NCBI GenBank assembly: GCA_036850595.1
Contig: CM072158.1
Span: 13,593,422 to 13,657,421, forward strand
Reading direction: 5' to 3'
DNA from: Rhyacichthys aspro
Taxonomy: Eukaryota > Chordata > Actinopteri > Gobiiformes > Rhyacichthyidae
Length of the DNA stretch: 64,000 nucleotides
Shown here: positions 24,076-37,294 of the stretch, piece by piece
Layout: each line of letters starts with the position of its first letter
Numbering within the stretch: the stretch's first letter is position 1
The notes under the pieces: model-generated
The model's database searches: none
The model's input: only the letters and a program-made list of their open reading frames with translations
Told to the model about the DNA's origin: nothing
Made by a program: the position numbers and the translations under genes

Positions 24076-25914
24076 TGAGAATAACTTTAGGTCCAATGAC
24101 TTCTTAGTATTTAGCGTTGAAAGCCATGTTTACAATAATAATTATAAAATGGCATGGCGTGTTTCAATATACAGTTGTTGGGAAGCTGTCTCAACCAAGA
24201 ATCCAATACAGTCCCTTGTGCAAATCAATCCTAAGTCTATTAACACTTCATTTTATTGACCTACAGTACAATACCATCATACAGTAGGTGTTCAAATAAT
24301 GAGCGGCAACAGAAGTGAACTGGAAATAAGTGGCAGGCTGAGGTGTTGGCTGGCACATAAAACTACGACAACATGAACACAGAATGTTGATAGAAATGGT
24401 TTATTTAGGAGACTGGCTGGCTTACTGTCACTGTGGCATCCATTCCTTAAACCGCTCATATAAAGGGCTGCTGCCGTCACTTTCCACTGACAGCACAGTT
24501 CTGAGCAGTTGGCTGGTCATGGAGGTTTGGTCTCCAAAAGGCTCAAGAGGAAACACACAGAAGGTGGAGAGAAGTGGACTCCAAAAACATATCAAAGCTT
24601 GCAAACAAGGACAGTGGACTTTGAGGGATGGGTAAAAGTGAGCAGCTGGAGCATGGGCCAGATCTAATCAGAAGTGGGAAGGAAATACAAAACATTTAGG
24701 TTGTGGAGGACAAAAATAACTCTTAGTCTTAGTTTTCTGAATTTTAAGAATTGTGATTACCATTTTATGCCGTTTACCACTATCCGTTTTAAATGTTCGC
24801 ACAATTGTTTAATTCTTGGCTATATCAGACCGGACTATCACAACAACAAGCAAGCACTATATATTTTTTTTACAATGAAATACATATTCGTGTAATCATA
24901 TAATATGCAGCCTCAATGTCATTGATGCTTCCTTGAAAAGAAAATGAAAGAAAAGCGCCTTTTATAGATGCAGTTGACCTGATTCACTGTGTATTCTCCT
25001 TTGAGAAGTTTGTATAAGATGTTAACATCTCATGACAACACTATCTCACCGGATCAAGAGAACTTTCCACATATCACAGAGATATACATAAAGAAATACA
25101 TGACAGGCCTATGTCTGTTTGCAGTAGTAGTAGTAGTTTGGTCACAGAGAAGAAGAGAAGTGAGAAGAGAGTGCTTTATGGAGAAGTGTAGGTTGAAATA
25201 AGATGTAGGTTGGGGTGGTGGTTGGGTACAGAAAAATCAGGACTGTCTTACTGTTTTTGGTCAAGGTCAAAGGAAAGAAGTTTGCTTTGTTTCTCTAACG
25301 TTATCTTACTGTGCCTCAGCCTCAACTATAACCATAAACCCTTAACTGGTAATAATGTCATTTCATACAAGGGATTTTAAAAACACATGTGCATATCTGT
25401 AAAAAGTGTGCAAAAGAAATACATTCAATTTGTGAGATGGAGTTGAGAAGTACAGGAGGATAAAACACTGGCCCCTGTGACTCACTGTCACTGCCAAAAA
25501 CATGAGCTTCATGTGAAGTGGCTAAAAATAATAATCACATTTCTCTGCAGAGGGAAGAATCAAAATAAAGGATATTTTCCTTCATAAATGGCTGGCGTTT
25601 TATTGATTTTGCTGTGCTGACATTTGAGATGACTGCAGCAAAGAGAGATGAAGATCAACAAACTTGAAGGTGTACTCAAGGCCACGAGAGGACCACATTT
25701 CTAGTGCTTTAAATGGATATTTCCCATGTGTATTGCTGGTCTTTTATGACTCTGTTTCAGCGGCACAACAACAGCTCTCAGCATGTTGCTAGTTTTGGAA
25801 AAAAAGAAAAAGTGCACATCGAGAGAATTGGTAACAGTGCAGTCAGAACCCTGACTTAGATTCTTCATGATGTGCACAAAGCGAAGTGGGAACACAATGA
25901 ACGGTTTGAAGAGT
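24076..25914. other. Intergenic, no gene recognised
   Basis: Unique AT-rich sequence. The 24384-24635 and 24674-24895 frames are random-looking. A short AGTAGTAGTAGT run sits near 25125. Confidence 0.35.
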
Positions 25915-26175
25915 TAAACTAAGACAGGCACTCCCGAGGGGTTTGATTACAAATGCAGTGAGCTTTACGCCATCACAAACAAACACCAATCGGTTCAAAG
26001 AGGAAGTCTAATTCAAAGGCACAAATCTTTCATCTTCTGCAGCCTTCATCAGCATTTGATGAGCAAAAACGGTAACTGCTTTGGTTCTGAGGCATTAATG
26101 TCGCGGATGTTCTTCTCTCCTCGTGCGCTTTACTTTGCTTTGACATACCAGACAAATTGTGCTAATTGGGGATTG
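25915..26175. promoter_or_regulatory. Candidate conserved non-coding block
   Basis: Unique, CpG-retaining sequence containing GGGGTTTGATTACAAATGC, CACCAATCGG and TGTGCTAATTGGGG words. No coding potential. Proposed on texture only. Confidence 0.25.
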
Positions 26176-28064
26176 TGAAAACTCAACTACAAACTTGCTT
26201 GATTGTTTAAAGATTATATGACAGCAGTAGCAGTTCTGTTGAGGGCTGATAATTCAAAATGTGGCATCTTCAAGGCTGCAATTTAAATCGGTAAGACGAT
26301 GCAGAAAACACATTAAATTTAAATCCCTATGTGTGACTAATAAGCACAATCAAGTGTGGATCTCTTTGAATCCCCGCAGATTTAAAGAGGATGTGACAAA
26401 AGTATGTGTAGACAAAAGGTGGAATCATAACTGTCATCACACCCAAAGTGTGCGTGTGGCCCTCGCACCACCAACTTCTGCTGGATTATTCTTGGAAATG
26501 TAAGTAGAAATAGTTTTTGATTAGCTTGTATTCACTGTAGGCGCGTCACATGGCTGTTCTCACACTCCTGCAGCAGAGTAAGATGATGTCATTTCAAGGA
26601 ACAAACAAATCCAAATACAACGTGTTGTGCGTCAGTTTTGTACCCGTTTTTTTTTTTTTTTTTCACGATCCTTCTTCACATTTCCACCTCGTGGCATCAT
26701 GTTTTTACACATTTTCTAAGCACACAGAAGACAGGGTTGCACTGAAGGATGTTAATATTGTTGTATAATATTATATTTGCATTCGAGATATCTATGCATT
26801 CAAAATCATTCAAATATATAGAATCTCTCACAAGAAAATGTAAATGATTCCGTCAAGCAGCTGCTGTCTGATATATCAAGGCGGTAGAAGCTAAAACTGA
26901 ATTTTTGGAGGAATGACTGCTGCTGTTTGTGCATATATCAGGGATATTATATGTGATTATGAAATATGACATAACGTTTCAAGTACTGATTTGAAGCTGG
27001 TCACAACAGAGTCACACATTATTTACTAACGCTTTTTCTGAGTCATTTTCCAGTGAACTAGCTGGTGCTAAACCTGTGTTCTAAAATCTGAGAAGAATGA
27101 GTGGCCTGCAAAGTTTTCTTTTACATAGACAAAGGTATCTCAGGGATTATGTTCACTCATCCTGTTTCCTTTCCTAACCTGTTCTTTTGTGCATTGCAAC
27201 TGGTAAATAGGTTTATATTTTGTTTAATGTGCAATTTCTCCAACCTCTCTCTGCTCATCTCTGACACACACTACACCCTCATTTACACACAACTGCCTGC
27301 TTCACATTAGCATCCTCTATTATTAACACAATTTCTCATAGTAAATCACAAGCCCACAAACTGCAGGTGGTATTTTTAAAACTGCGCTCGCTATATAGCA
27401 CCTGCTACTAGAGACTATAGATCAGGCACTACGTTTGTCACCTTTCAATAGCTGCATGTTTTACACAATGAAGTTAAGTTGTACAATTTCAGATGTTGTT
27501 TAAAGTACCATAGACTCACTATATCCATTGATTGTTTTAATCAAGGAGATCTGAACTTCTCCTCAAACCTGAATAGCATGTTATGATGAACCCGATGGCT
27601 AAGGTTTAGAACAACCAATCAGAGCAGACTGTCCCTCTGGCCAATACATTTTAGCCTCAGACTTTCCCCTCCTGGTCAAAATAGATTTGTTAGCTTGATT
27701 TTCTTTGTGAAGTAGGTGTAGAAGTACTGTATTTGTTCAAGTGGCTACAAATATTTGCCACATTAATTGCAGTATCAATATAAGCTACATCAGTCAAGTA
27801 TTCAGAGTGCGAGGATTCATCATGTTTTATTTCAGTTCACTTTTTATGTAAAATTTATTGAATAATTACAGAGCCCTGTATATATATTAACATTTACTTT
27901 GCCTATGTTAAGCATCTTGTTGTCTTTACTGCAAAGAAGTTTGTAAAAATCTAAGACCATTCCTATCTCTTTGCTTCTTCATATTTTAAGATAAGTGGGC
28001 ACCAACACTATAATTAAAGAAATGTATTTGTGATTTTTAATGCATGTACTGCGATGCACAGCCA
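26176..28064. other. Intergenic, T17 run
   Basis: Unique AT-rich sequence with a T17 run at 26647-26663. No gene is recognised. Confidence 0.35.
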
Positions 28065-28440
28065 TGTGTGTTAAAAGCAGGCCTAAGGGGAATGAAATCC
28101 CAGCCAGTGAGCTCCATTCCAGAGCTAAATTACACAAGGCAGCCATGATTTCATGCTTCACTACATTACTTTTCTTGTGCTCTCTGCTCTGCACTCCACC
28201 CCTCCTCTCGCCTCTGTCTCATTTACCTCAGCTTTAACCCCGCGTGGTGGATCTTATCTGGTTAAAGAGCAAAAAGAGGTGAACCGCATAGCCATGCAAC
28301 ATGAATATTTCATCTGTGTTTGGATTACCATTTTCTCCAAAGATTCATTGTTCTATGTATAATACATGCCGCATCTCACCTCGGCGCCTAGATCGTAACC
28401 TTATGGCCTTCTAATCACAGCCAAAGCATGCCCTCACCTA
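28065..28440. promoter_or_regulatory. Candidate conserved non-coding block
   Basis: Includes CCCCGCGTGGTGGATCTTAT, GCCATGCAACATGAATATTT and GGCGCCTAGATCG. CpGs are kept and there is no repeat structure. No coding frame is supported. Confidence 0.25.
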
Positions 28441-29099
28441 CAGCCAGCATTGTGTGTGTGTCAGAAGTGTATGTAGGTGGAATATGTACAGTAGGCCTTG
28501 TGATGTGCAGTTTTATGTATGTTTGTCAGTGCAGGGAGCTAGGGGTGAGTGTGAGGCTAAGACCAGCTCATCTTTCACACACACAAACTGCTTTAGCCCG
28601 AGGCTGGATTAGATGATGAGGTGGGAGAGAGTGAGTAAGATTGGAAAGGAAAGAGCAATGTGTCGGTGGGAGGGAGAGAGAGTAACAGATTAAGAGTGAA
28701 ATTCTAGTCTTTTGGCTGCTGGCATGACTCCATTTTTAAGTAGTAACTGTACAAGCCTAACTCTCAAATGTAAAATATCTATGTCCCATGAATGTGTCAA
28801 ATTGAAAGACTTTAGGAAAAAAATGTTTACAGGATGGGCTTTATCGCTGCCATCAGTTGATTCTTTGTAGTTTTTTTATGTTTGGGCGGCATATCAAGGT
28901 TCTGCTGAGACCCTTCAAAATAACGACACTCCTGACACTTACATTTTGTTGTGATTCTGTACTGTAAATGTTTTTATCCTGGGCCATGTTTAAAAAAAAT
29001 CTGAAACTGCAGCCGGCTTGTGCTGCAATATCCTTTTACAACGACCCACCTCCTGTTGGATACACACAACAGTAGTGTAATGTGAATCCTCAACCCACT
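28441..29099. other. Intergenic, no feature recognised
   Basis: Unique sequence with short TGTG and GAGA runs (near 28450 and 28665). Nothing else is seen. Confidence 0.35.
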
Positions 29100-29300
29100 G
29101 TCTTCATCTTTGTGTGATGGCTTCCCTTCATCTCCTCCCATCACTCTATCGTTAAATGAGCGCTGAATAGAGAAGCGGACAAGGCGCTATAGATTTGAAT
29201 GGCTCACTCCGTGGGTGTTTGATGGAGAAAATGGGTGCATGAGCCATTCTGACCTGGAGCGCCCGTATCTCTTCATAGGCATAGAAATGGGCTCTTTTAA
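29100..29300. promoter_or_regulatory. Candidate conserved non-coding block
   Basis: Unique sequence with retained CpGs (GAGCGCTGAATAGAGAAGCG, AAGGCGCTATAG, GGAGCGCCCGTATC). It is followed 400 bp later by exon-like segments, so it might also be part of a transcript's control region. Conservation untested. Confidence 0.25.
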
Positions 29301-29695
29301 ATGTATAGTTTCTCCAAAATTACCATACAAGTCATTCAAAACAGTGAGCCACTGGCGGAGAATACATCAAGAGCGTTTGACCTGACTGTATCTGAAAAAT
29401 CTCAATGAATTGTAGAGTGCTTTTTGTGTGTGAAGGTTAGATTAGGTATTTTCTCTTAAACTACACTGAGACACATTTCCTCAGTGACTTGTGGTGACTT
29501 GGGTCCTTGTTTTCTTCCAACTTAAAGCTTCACCTCAATACAGTACAATAAAAATGACAATTACTCTTTTGTTGTTTTCCACTTATTTGTACAAGGCATG
29601 TTCAGTCTATTCATCCGTCTTTTGGAGACGTTTATTTACATTTATTTACTCTCTGTGTTACATTGATGTCACCACACACTTGCTTCTTCTTGCAG
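29301..29695. other. Intergenic or intronic, acceptor-like end
   Basis: AT-rich unique sequence that ends with the strong acceptor-like TTGCTTCTTCTTGCAG at 29680-29695. Nothing else is identified. Confidence 0.3.
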
Positions 29696-29804
29696 AGTCT
29701 GACAGACAAGTTTATTGTCGATGTCCTTGTATGTGCTGCAGAGAGGTCTACCTGCTCTATTGCCTCTGCCACAATAGATGGGTTCTCTTCTCTATACTGT
29801 CCTT
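29696..29804 (+). other. Exon-like segment, possible lncRNA or orphan exon
   Basis: A 109-bp segment sits between a polypyrimidine acceptor (TTGCTTCTTCTTGCAG) and a consensus donor (GTGAGTAAAC at 29805). Two plus-strand frames are open across it, but neither resembles a family I know. It could be an exon of an unannotated non-coding transcript, a coding exon of an orphan gene, or coincidence. Confidence 0.2.
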
Positions 29805-29853
29805 GTGAGTAAACTGAGTTGAAAAACAAGACATCGCTGTGTGGGTTTTACAG

Positions 29854-29936
29854 GACTCGATGGATGTCTAGTAAAAGACAGACACGCCGAGTGAGCAGAA
29901 AGCTCAGCAAGACCTCAGGCTTCAAGGTAGATGAGT
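29854..29936 (+). other. Second exon-like segment
   Basis: Acceptor-like GTGGGTTTTACAG precedes, and TTCAAG|GTAGATGAG follows. One frame is open and Lys/Arg/Ser-rich. It lies only 49 bp after the previous segment, too close for an ordinary intron, so the two would be alternatives if real. Confidence 0.15.
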
Positions 29937-32900
29937 TCCACCAGAAAGAGACGGCTGGTAAACCTTCATATCAGCCAGGGTCAGGAGGTGTGTGTGCTGT
30001 ATCTCATGCTGGCATATTCACAAGGAGAGGGCTCAGCTCCCATCCATAACATTTAACATTTAAGTGAAGTGCAGAGATCTGAAGGCGTCTGATAAGTATG
30101 ACAGCATGGCAGCGAAATATTACTGAGGCCACACTCACACAGGAGAAAGGCCAGGTGTGTGAGAAAAATGAATGGTGGTCGCAAACAACCCTTCACAAAG
30201 ACAATCATCACACATCCACAGACACACAATCACATTCACAGCATCTATAAAAGCCCCTATTAGGACTCATCCCATCATATCTGAGCCCACCTCATCACTG
30301 ACCTCACACTATAAAAGTTTAACACACCTTGGTGTGCATGAACACACTCCACAGTGTCATTACAGCTGCTCTAATAGGCTTGTGCGTGTGTGTCGGCTCC
30401 TCTGGGTTTATTTGCTCTGTGTTTCCTCTGCAGATGGAGGCTTTACAAGCCCGGGAGCCTGTTATTGGCCTCCTGTCACTGTCCCAGTGAGCTGTGTTAA
30501 ATCTATAACCAGCTGACAGCTGAGCAGATATTGGAGGACTCTCCAGGAACAATGGCACAGCAAGAGAAACAATGTTGCTATCACTCCAGAAAAGACAAGG
30601 CTTTACAAGCTACTCAGTGGACAACACTGATGAGGATTATTATCAGTGTGCTGGTTTGCTGCTGCGCTGCGCAGATACACACCAGGTGTGTGTGGGATGT
30701 GTTTGTGTGTGCTTTTGTACTTGATACACAGGGAGCACCAGAAAGGGTTTTCACTATAAAAGTGGGGAAAATGTGTCTGTTCCTAACTTTTTTCAAATAA
30801 AATCTTTTAAATCAGCTTTGTATGTTTCAAAATGATAGGTTTCAGGCAAAAAGTTTAATGGCCTGCTGACAACTATCTTTTGGGATTTGTCACTTGTGTA
30901 ACCTACTCTACTTTATTGAAACCTGTGCATACCATTGTCTGTGCCATTTTGTAATGGTTAGGGTTACGGAGAGGGTCTAGGGAGTCCATGTCCTCACAAA
31001 GATACAGAGCCATGGATGTGTGCTCAGTGAGGTGCAATCTATTCCTCTGTTTGTTTGTCCTGAATGTTGCTACAACAGTTACAACACTGTGCAGTGCTAA
31101 TATCACACTTACATGAGTATATTTCAGCCTAGCTCACACACACACTGTTAGCCCTCTATCAGTTAATGTACGAAGCAGCCACCGATTCACTATATTTCTG
31201 TGCCACACAATGAGCACGGATGCATTAGTGGCACGGGCCATGCACATTACAGAGGATAATTGCCTATGCATATTTCCTCATGTGTGCTCCTTGCTCCCCC
31301 TGACTACCAGTGGATTGGATTCCAGCGCCAGTTGCAGAACCATTAATAGAAATTAAGTGCCAGAGAAAGCTACTGGAGGGAGACCAGCAGAGCCAGAATG
31401 GAGTTTATGTGAAAGATAAATACATTTCTACAGAAGAGTGCCTTCGTTTATTGGTTGGGAAATGCACTGTGATATGATAGAGGGGCAACAAATGGGTATG
31501 GAATGGGACGATATGGCTGAGGGAGAAAAGAATGTCAAGGAATTAGAGGCCTGACTTGAATGGAAAAAGCAGCCAATAAAGTATGCATCAGTTTTACATT
31601 TGTGATGAGATACAGAAAATATTGTGTGGAGAGAAAACTCATCAGTTTGTGGTGAGTTGTGAAGCTAAGTTTGAGCAAACGGAACAAGGCCTGTCATTTG
31701 ACCACCACTATCATAGACTCTGAATTAAATTTGAATCAATTTTAACTTTTACCTTTCAAATGTCCCTTCTGTCCTGGAACAAACAGTAAGACACAATAAA
31801 TAAATATATGATATACATGTTTTTCCAAATAAAGCGACCACAACAAGATGAAAAAAGTCTCCTAGAGATAAAACGAGAGCAATGTTCATCTGTGTTTTTC
31901 TGTTTGAATATTGTTTTGGACCACACTGCAGTCATCATTCCTCTCTATGCTACTACAGCAATCAAATTCCAAGCCAGCTGCCTCTTAGGAAATCCAAAAT
32001 GCAGAAAGCTGTGACGGCTATCACCCATTAACAATCAATTGTGTAATTTACCAACAAGGATTTGTAATAGAAGTCAAACGCCGGTGCCATCCAGTCACTC
32101 TGGGCTGCCATCTCTGTCCTGTGACTGCAAAGTTATTATCTGTCATCTCTTGAGTGTGCCTGGTGTCACACAGATTACATACTCATCATACACACTCCAC
32201 ATGTACACACTCACACATGGCTGGAGCTAATGAAAATTCTGCTTCATCCAGAGCTGTCTAATGGGCCTAATAACGGAGAGTCACTGGGGGCCGTGCACGT
32301 GTCATGCTGATTACAGGACGCCCCAGGACTAGATGGACAGGTCCTTGGCAGCTGCACACCCACACTGACACATGCAAATATACAAATCCAGACTCTCAGG
32401 ACGGGCTTCATTTTAGGCTGAAATCCTCTATGTGGCCACTAGGAGGCAAGGGCGAGCTTTGTCAAAGGCCCTCCACAAGCCACTGAAGCTGCTCATAACA
32501 GGCTCAAATGTAGGATCTTCAATTACACACATGACTTATCCCATTGTCATGTTGTTCTAGTGAGCAACAGATCATGCCTTGCATACTCACTGTGTAGTGG
32601 CACTTTTTATTGGCAGCACATTGCTCTAATAAAGTTCAGAGTCCCCACTCGTTTCCACAGCTAAATATTCAGGACTTTGTCAGTGAATGAACATGCAATT
32701 AGTAATGAAATTAGTCAGCGGACGTAGATCATGTGGTGTTGGTGAAGCCTGTGACCGAATGAATGGCCAAAATACTGTAACTGTAGGAGATTTAAGCACC
32801 AAATTATATATATATTAGTTATTTTGCCCACTGAAAACTTTTATACACCATGCATCATATTTTTAACACCTAACCAATATAACACAGAAGATAAATTTGT

Positions 32901-33719
32901 CTATTGCCATTTGAGAAACTTTAATAAAGGAAAGAGATGCTATACCAATGATAAAACTACAAGATTAACCTTAATCAAAGAATACGACTTATAAATCCTT
33001 CTTGTTAATAAGTCATGACTAACAATAAGACAATATTAATCCTTCATTTCAAAAAGTTTGTCAGATTGTCATCAGTTCCTCTTATAAGATAATCACATCA
33101 TTTGCACAAAGTTTTAACAAGAGTAATCCAAAATTCTTCTCTTTATTATTTTTTCTTTTATTTGACTGTAAGACATATTAGTTCTTAGCAGATGATTCAT
33201 TTAGAGGAGAAAGAGCTCAAAAGGTTAAAAAGTGACTTACACTTGAGTTCAATCATTTATCCATTTCTATGTTACCAAATGTCCCCTGATAGTCAAATAA
33301 ATTGATGAGACATTTACCTTTTCACTCCTTTTCCATAAATAGAAATCAGATCAACTATATTCCAGGTTTTCCAGGACCTGTGGGAACCCTACAGTTTCAT
33401 TATTGAACTTTTCTTTGGGCCCTTGATCATGTTCTCTTTAAAAAAAAGCATTAAACTGTCATTAAACAAAGTGAGCACAGTGTCAAACGCAGACACACAA
33501 GCCCATTTGATCAAACACACAGTCCATGCCCCAAGGGACTCAATTGCCATTCTGGGGGCTTTGAGGCTCTAATGCTGATCCCATGTCAAAAAAGAAGAAG
33601 AAGAAGAATCCAGGGGAGACTTTCACGTGTCGGCTTAGTGGGAAAGAATAGAAAAAAGGCTATAGTGGGTCTGCATCTGAACTCTACCTGAACTCCAAAT
33701 AACTTTCCCTGTAGTCATT
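29937..33719. other. Intergenic, no gene recognised
   Basis: Unique sequence with a GAA run at 33593-33608. A GGTTAGGGTTACGGAG stretch near 30956 is followed by GTCCTCACAAAGATACAGAG, a word pair common in fish intronic repeats, too short to classify. Open frames at 30172-30516 and 30531-30800 are not family-like. Confidence 0.35.
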
Positions 33720-34060
33720 TAAAGTCATCGAGGGAATGAGGCGAGGGGAACGGCTCGGGGGGTGGGCTGGCCAAAGGACACACAACAGAGAGAATAGATG
33801 AGGGACGAGTGGCGGGGATGTGACAGGGGTGAACGAATGTGCATTATTCCGAGAGGAGCGAGGGACGGCAGAGAGGACAAGGAGAGGACGGGAGAGTGAT
33901 GTGCGTATAGGCAAGACAACAGAGAAACATGCCAAGGGGGAGGTATACGAGCACACAGACCTGCCATGAAATAGTCCTCGGGCACTTTTTCCCGCTCAGC
34001 TTGACTCCATATAAGTCAGGAGTTGACGTTAAAGTGCAACTCTTCTTACCTGCGAGCTGT
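33720..34060. promoter_or_regulatory. GC- and CpG-rich block
   Basis: Purine-rich, CpG-bearing sequence with recurring GAGGGA/GAGGACG words, unlike the AT-rich surroundings. It could be a small CpG-rich promoter or simply a degraded purine-rich repeat. Minus-strand open frames here (33684-33985) follow from the CCTC-rich composition and are not taken as genes. Confidence 0.25.
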
Positions 34061-35080
34061 ATATCGACCCGTTCTATCTTAGACGTATGGATTTCTACAT
34101 GAGCTTATATGATTTCCCACTTGCACTATTATTATTAATATACTATTGATTCAATCCCATTCAATATGAATAATAGAAGCCGACCGAATCACCTCTGACC
34201 CCGCTGTGCTGCTCCTAAGAAGTGCACTAGCTCAGAAGGAAGTGCGCTGATGATGATGCAAAAGGACTTCTGGGTGAAAGGTTGTCAGGTCAAATACCTA
34301 GAGCTGCAGGGAAATGTTGTTGTACAAAGTAAATAAGTAATGCTCCCTGCTCTGTAGGAATAAGCATATGCAGCTTCTCTGCACTGTTGACATTTGGTCT
34401 CTGTATGGGATCTTCCGGACGGTTCAGAGTAAGCAGAGTTCTGTCATGATAAGTCACGAGCGCAAATATAATGGAGAAAAGAAATGAAGAGAAAGGAAAA
34501 GGTATAAAATAAGCCTTAATGCAGGCACTTGCAGGCCCTGACTCTGGAGTGAGCGGTCAATTGGTCAACGATGTGTCAGGAATATCAGTATTTACTCAGA
34601 CGGGTGTGATTTTCTTGAGATTATCTTGACAGACGTGAGAGTGGAAGACATGCAGTTATAGAACCCCCGGGGAGAGGCACAAATCTCGCCAATGCCAATG
34701 CCGAGCCTGTGAAAAAGTGGCTTAATTATTAAATGACAAAAAGCAGGAAATATCCATCTCTTTATTTAACATTCTTAATTCGCTGGTTTAAAAATTTTGT
34801 CTGCACCCAGTAGTACTCTAATGTTCGGCTTTTTCAGTTCGCACATTACTCTCTTGTAACCAAGTACCTTTAGATTCGAGGAACATTACATCACAGAACA
34901 TCTTCAGTAAATCCATTAAGCAGACAATCAAAACTGTACTCATAACCTAAACTAACATGTTTTATGAACTAAAAGATGTTTTAACCAATTTTTATATATT
35001 GACTTTGTGCTCGCCTTTATAGAGGAATTGTGCTTTCTTTTTTTTCTTATATTTGTTAACCTGTTCTAATATTGACTAAT
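34061..35080. other. Intergenic, no feature recognised
   Basis: Unique AT-rich sequence with some CpG-bearing pieces near 34180 and 34430. Nothing specific. Confidence 0.35.
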
Positions 35081-35325
35081 GGTAATACTTTATAATAACT
35101 CACGCAATAAAACAGTAGTTAAACATTAATAGATGTGTAATTAACAATCCATTTATTAATAAACTATTTATACACACTGAAATATCATTTATATGCATAG
35201 TTATACATGGGTTTATCGTTAAGAACAAACAATGTTTATAACGTAGTAGTAATTATCAATGTTGGATTAATGCTTTGTAAATGATGAATTAAGGATTAAC
35301 TAAGTTGTTACAAATACCCTAGTAT
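35081..35325. repeat. AT-rich dispersed repeat (TTAATTAACA type)
   Basis: GGTAATACTTTATAATAACT followed by many ATTAATA, TTAATGA and AATTAAC words matches a common AT-rich dispersed repeat whose copies begin GGTAACACTTTACAATAA. No clear terminal inverted repeat could be paired, so the class is uncertain. Confidence 0.45.
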
Positions 35326-37291
35326 GTGTTCTTTTGTTTTCATTTGTTCTTTCTCTTTACCATCAACCTGCCATGGGACTACAGATGTAAATTGTGGCTA
35401 AATCTGGCATATTTACATGACACATGATTAATATGCACTGTCCCCTTTTAAATAAAATAAATATCCCATTGTCAACCCACAAGAACTGCAGTTTAAAAAG
35501 TATCTAAGTTTGCAAAGTTGCCATTGTCAGTGTTGGTCAAATTTTGTTGCTTTATACACCAAAACTAAAACTTTATTTCCCCTGTCAGTGGTCATAAAGT
35601 TATGGCTGGCCAATGTACAGTCATTGAAAACTAGACAACAAAAATGTGCCTAGCGTATATCTACCTTGAGCTATCTTGAGTTCCCATTGGTCGGTGAATC
35701 CCAGCAGCTGCAGCAACACATTTAGCCTGGAAGCCTGGAGAACTGTCGATAAATTGAACTTTGATAATAACAAGGACCAATTTCTTGACAACATCTTCAT
35801 AAAAAATACGTCTATATAGCAACCCCGCTGTGAAGTCTTTCTCAGATAGATATTTCATTCCATCTCCTTCTCCCCACTTCCATCTTCTCTCCGACGCCCA
35901 CACGCACCCCCCCATCCTGTTAGTAAGCTTGGACATGCTTCCCAGCCCGCTGCCCACACATTTCTTCTCAGCTCCTCTTCATTTTGGACACTCATACATT
36001 TATGGAGTGATTCGGTGCACTTCTCCCTCTCCCTCCGAGGCATCGAGGATTACTGCTCTGTACTGAGCTGTGGCGAGCGCAAGGAGTGGTGTGGTGGTGG
36101 TGGTGGTGAGATGGAGAATAAGGAGGGCTGTGGTAGTGGTCAGCTGAGTGAATAGGGGAGGAAAAGAGAATGTTTGAGTATAAGAGATAATAAAGGAGAG
36201 GATGGAGATGAATTAAAAGATGAGGACAGTTTTTTTGGGCAATGCAGTTAAAGCGTAGAAAAAGTGGATTGATAAATTGGACCGCCACTTTCGACCTGTT
36301 TACAAAAAGGTATTTAGGCCCAATTTTATAACGTTTGTTTACGATATAGCATTTAATATCGACCAAAAACAGATTTGCTAATAAAAAGTTTAAAAAGTTC
36401 TGCAAATTTGACACTGTCACCTGTTGAAGAGACGCTAACATTTTTCAGAAACTTTCAGATGAAAAAACAGACTAGTGCATGAACAAGTTTGAGATTAAAG
36501 GAACATAACGGTCGGAATTGACTTTTATTTTTGCAGAAATTAGTTAGAATTTTTTCTTACCCCTTTGTTTCAAATGTGGTCCCCAAAAATTGTTGTGTTG
36601 TTGATATGTTGATAGTTTTCCCCTTGATCCAAATGAGTATTGGGACACCCCTTCGTTTCTCTGGCTAAGGGGTAAGAGGTAGAATTGGGTTTGGGCCTTA
36701 GCCTGTCCATCCAGACCCATTCATTGAACCCCTTCTAACACAACTTTTTCCAAGCTCAATACAGCCTAACCAATCGTGACAGTTTATCTAAAATAGGGAG
36801 GGGTATTTGCAATGCTCTGTTTGTTTGATTTGTTGTATGTTTTACTAATTGCATCAGTCCAGAGGCAGTTTATTCTGCATATGTTGGGTACTGACCGCTG
36901 AACTGTAATGCATGTTTATCCAACTGCATGAGTTTAATTTGTATTTGCTCTGCCCCCTGGAAATCAAACTCACATTAAGTAAATCTTTGTGTGTGCGCAT
37001 TAGTAAAAATGTCAGAAAATGTAAAGCACTGAGAAAGACAAAGATAGCTGGACCTGAAGCCTGTGCAGCTAGTGATGCTAATAGTTTAAGTGATGCTAGA
37101 GAAACATTGTAGAACTTTATGCCTTTGTTATTTGGATGGTTCTTTGAGTCAGTGCTGGGTTAAATCCAGAGAAACTGCATAATGGAAGTTCAGGTGAGCA
37201 ACCTAGACACATCTCTGACAAATTATTCTTCGAGTTAGTGATATAATATTACAACCTTACCAACTCTCAGCTCACATTTTGCTGGTATATA
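35326..37291. other. Intergenic, GGT microsatellite
   Basis: Contains a GGT microsatellite at 36091-36108, which produces a poly-His reading frame on the minus strand, and an otherwise unique AT-rich sequence. The 36600-36730 part (GAGTATTGGGACACCCC, AAGGGGTAAGAGGTAG) may be an old DNA-element fragment. Confidence 0.35.
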
Positions 37292-37294
37292 TAA

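Noticed and set aside
33684..33985. Two overlapping minus-strand frames of 86-90 residues rich in Pro/Ser/Leu
   Set aside because: They follow from CCTC/CTCC-rich composition; both frames are open, as expected from skewed composition and not from selection.
35992..36441. 149-residue minus-strand frame with a His run
   Set aside because: The His run comes from the GGT microsatellite at 36091-36108; the remainder is AT-rich random sequence.
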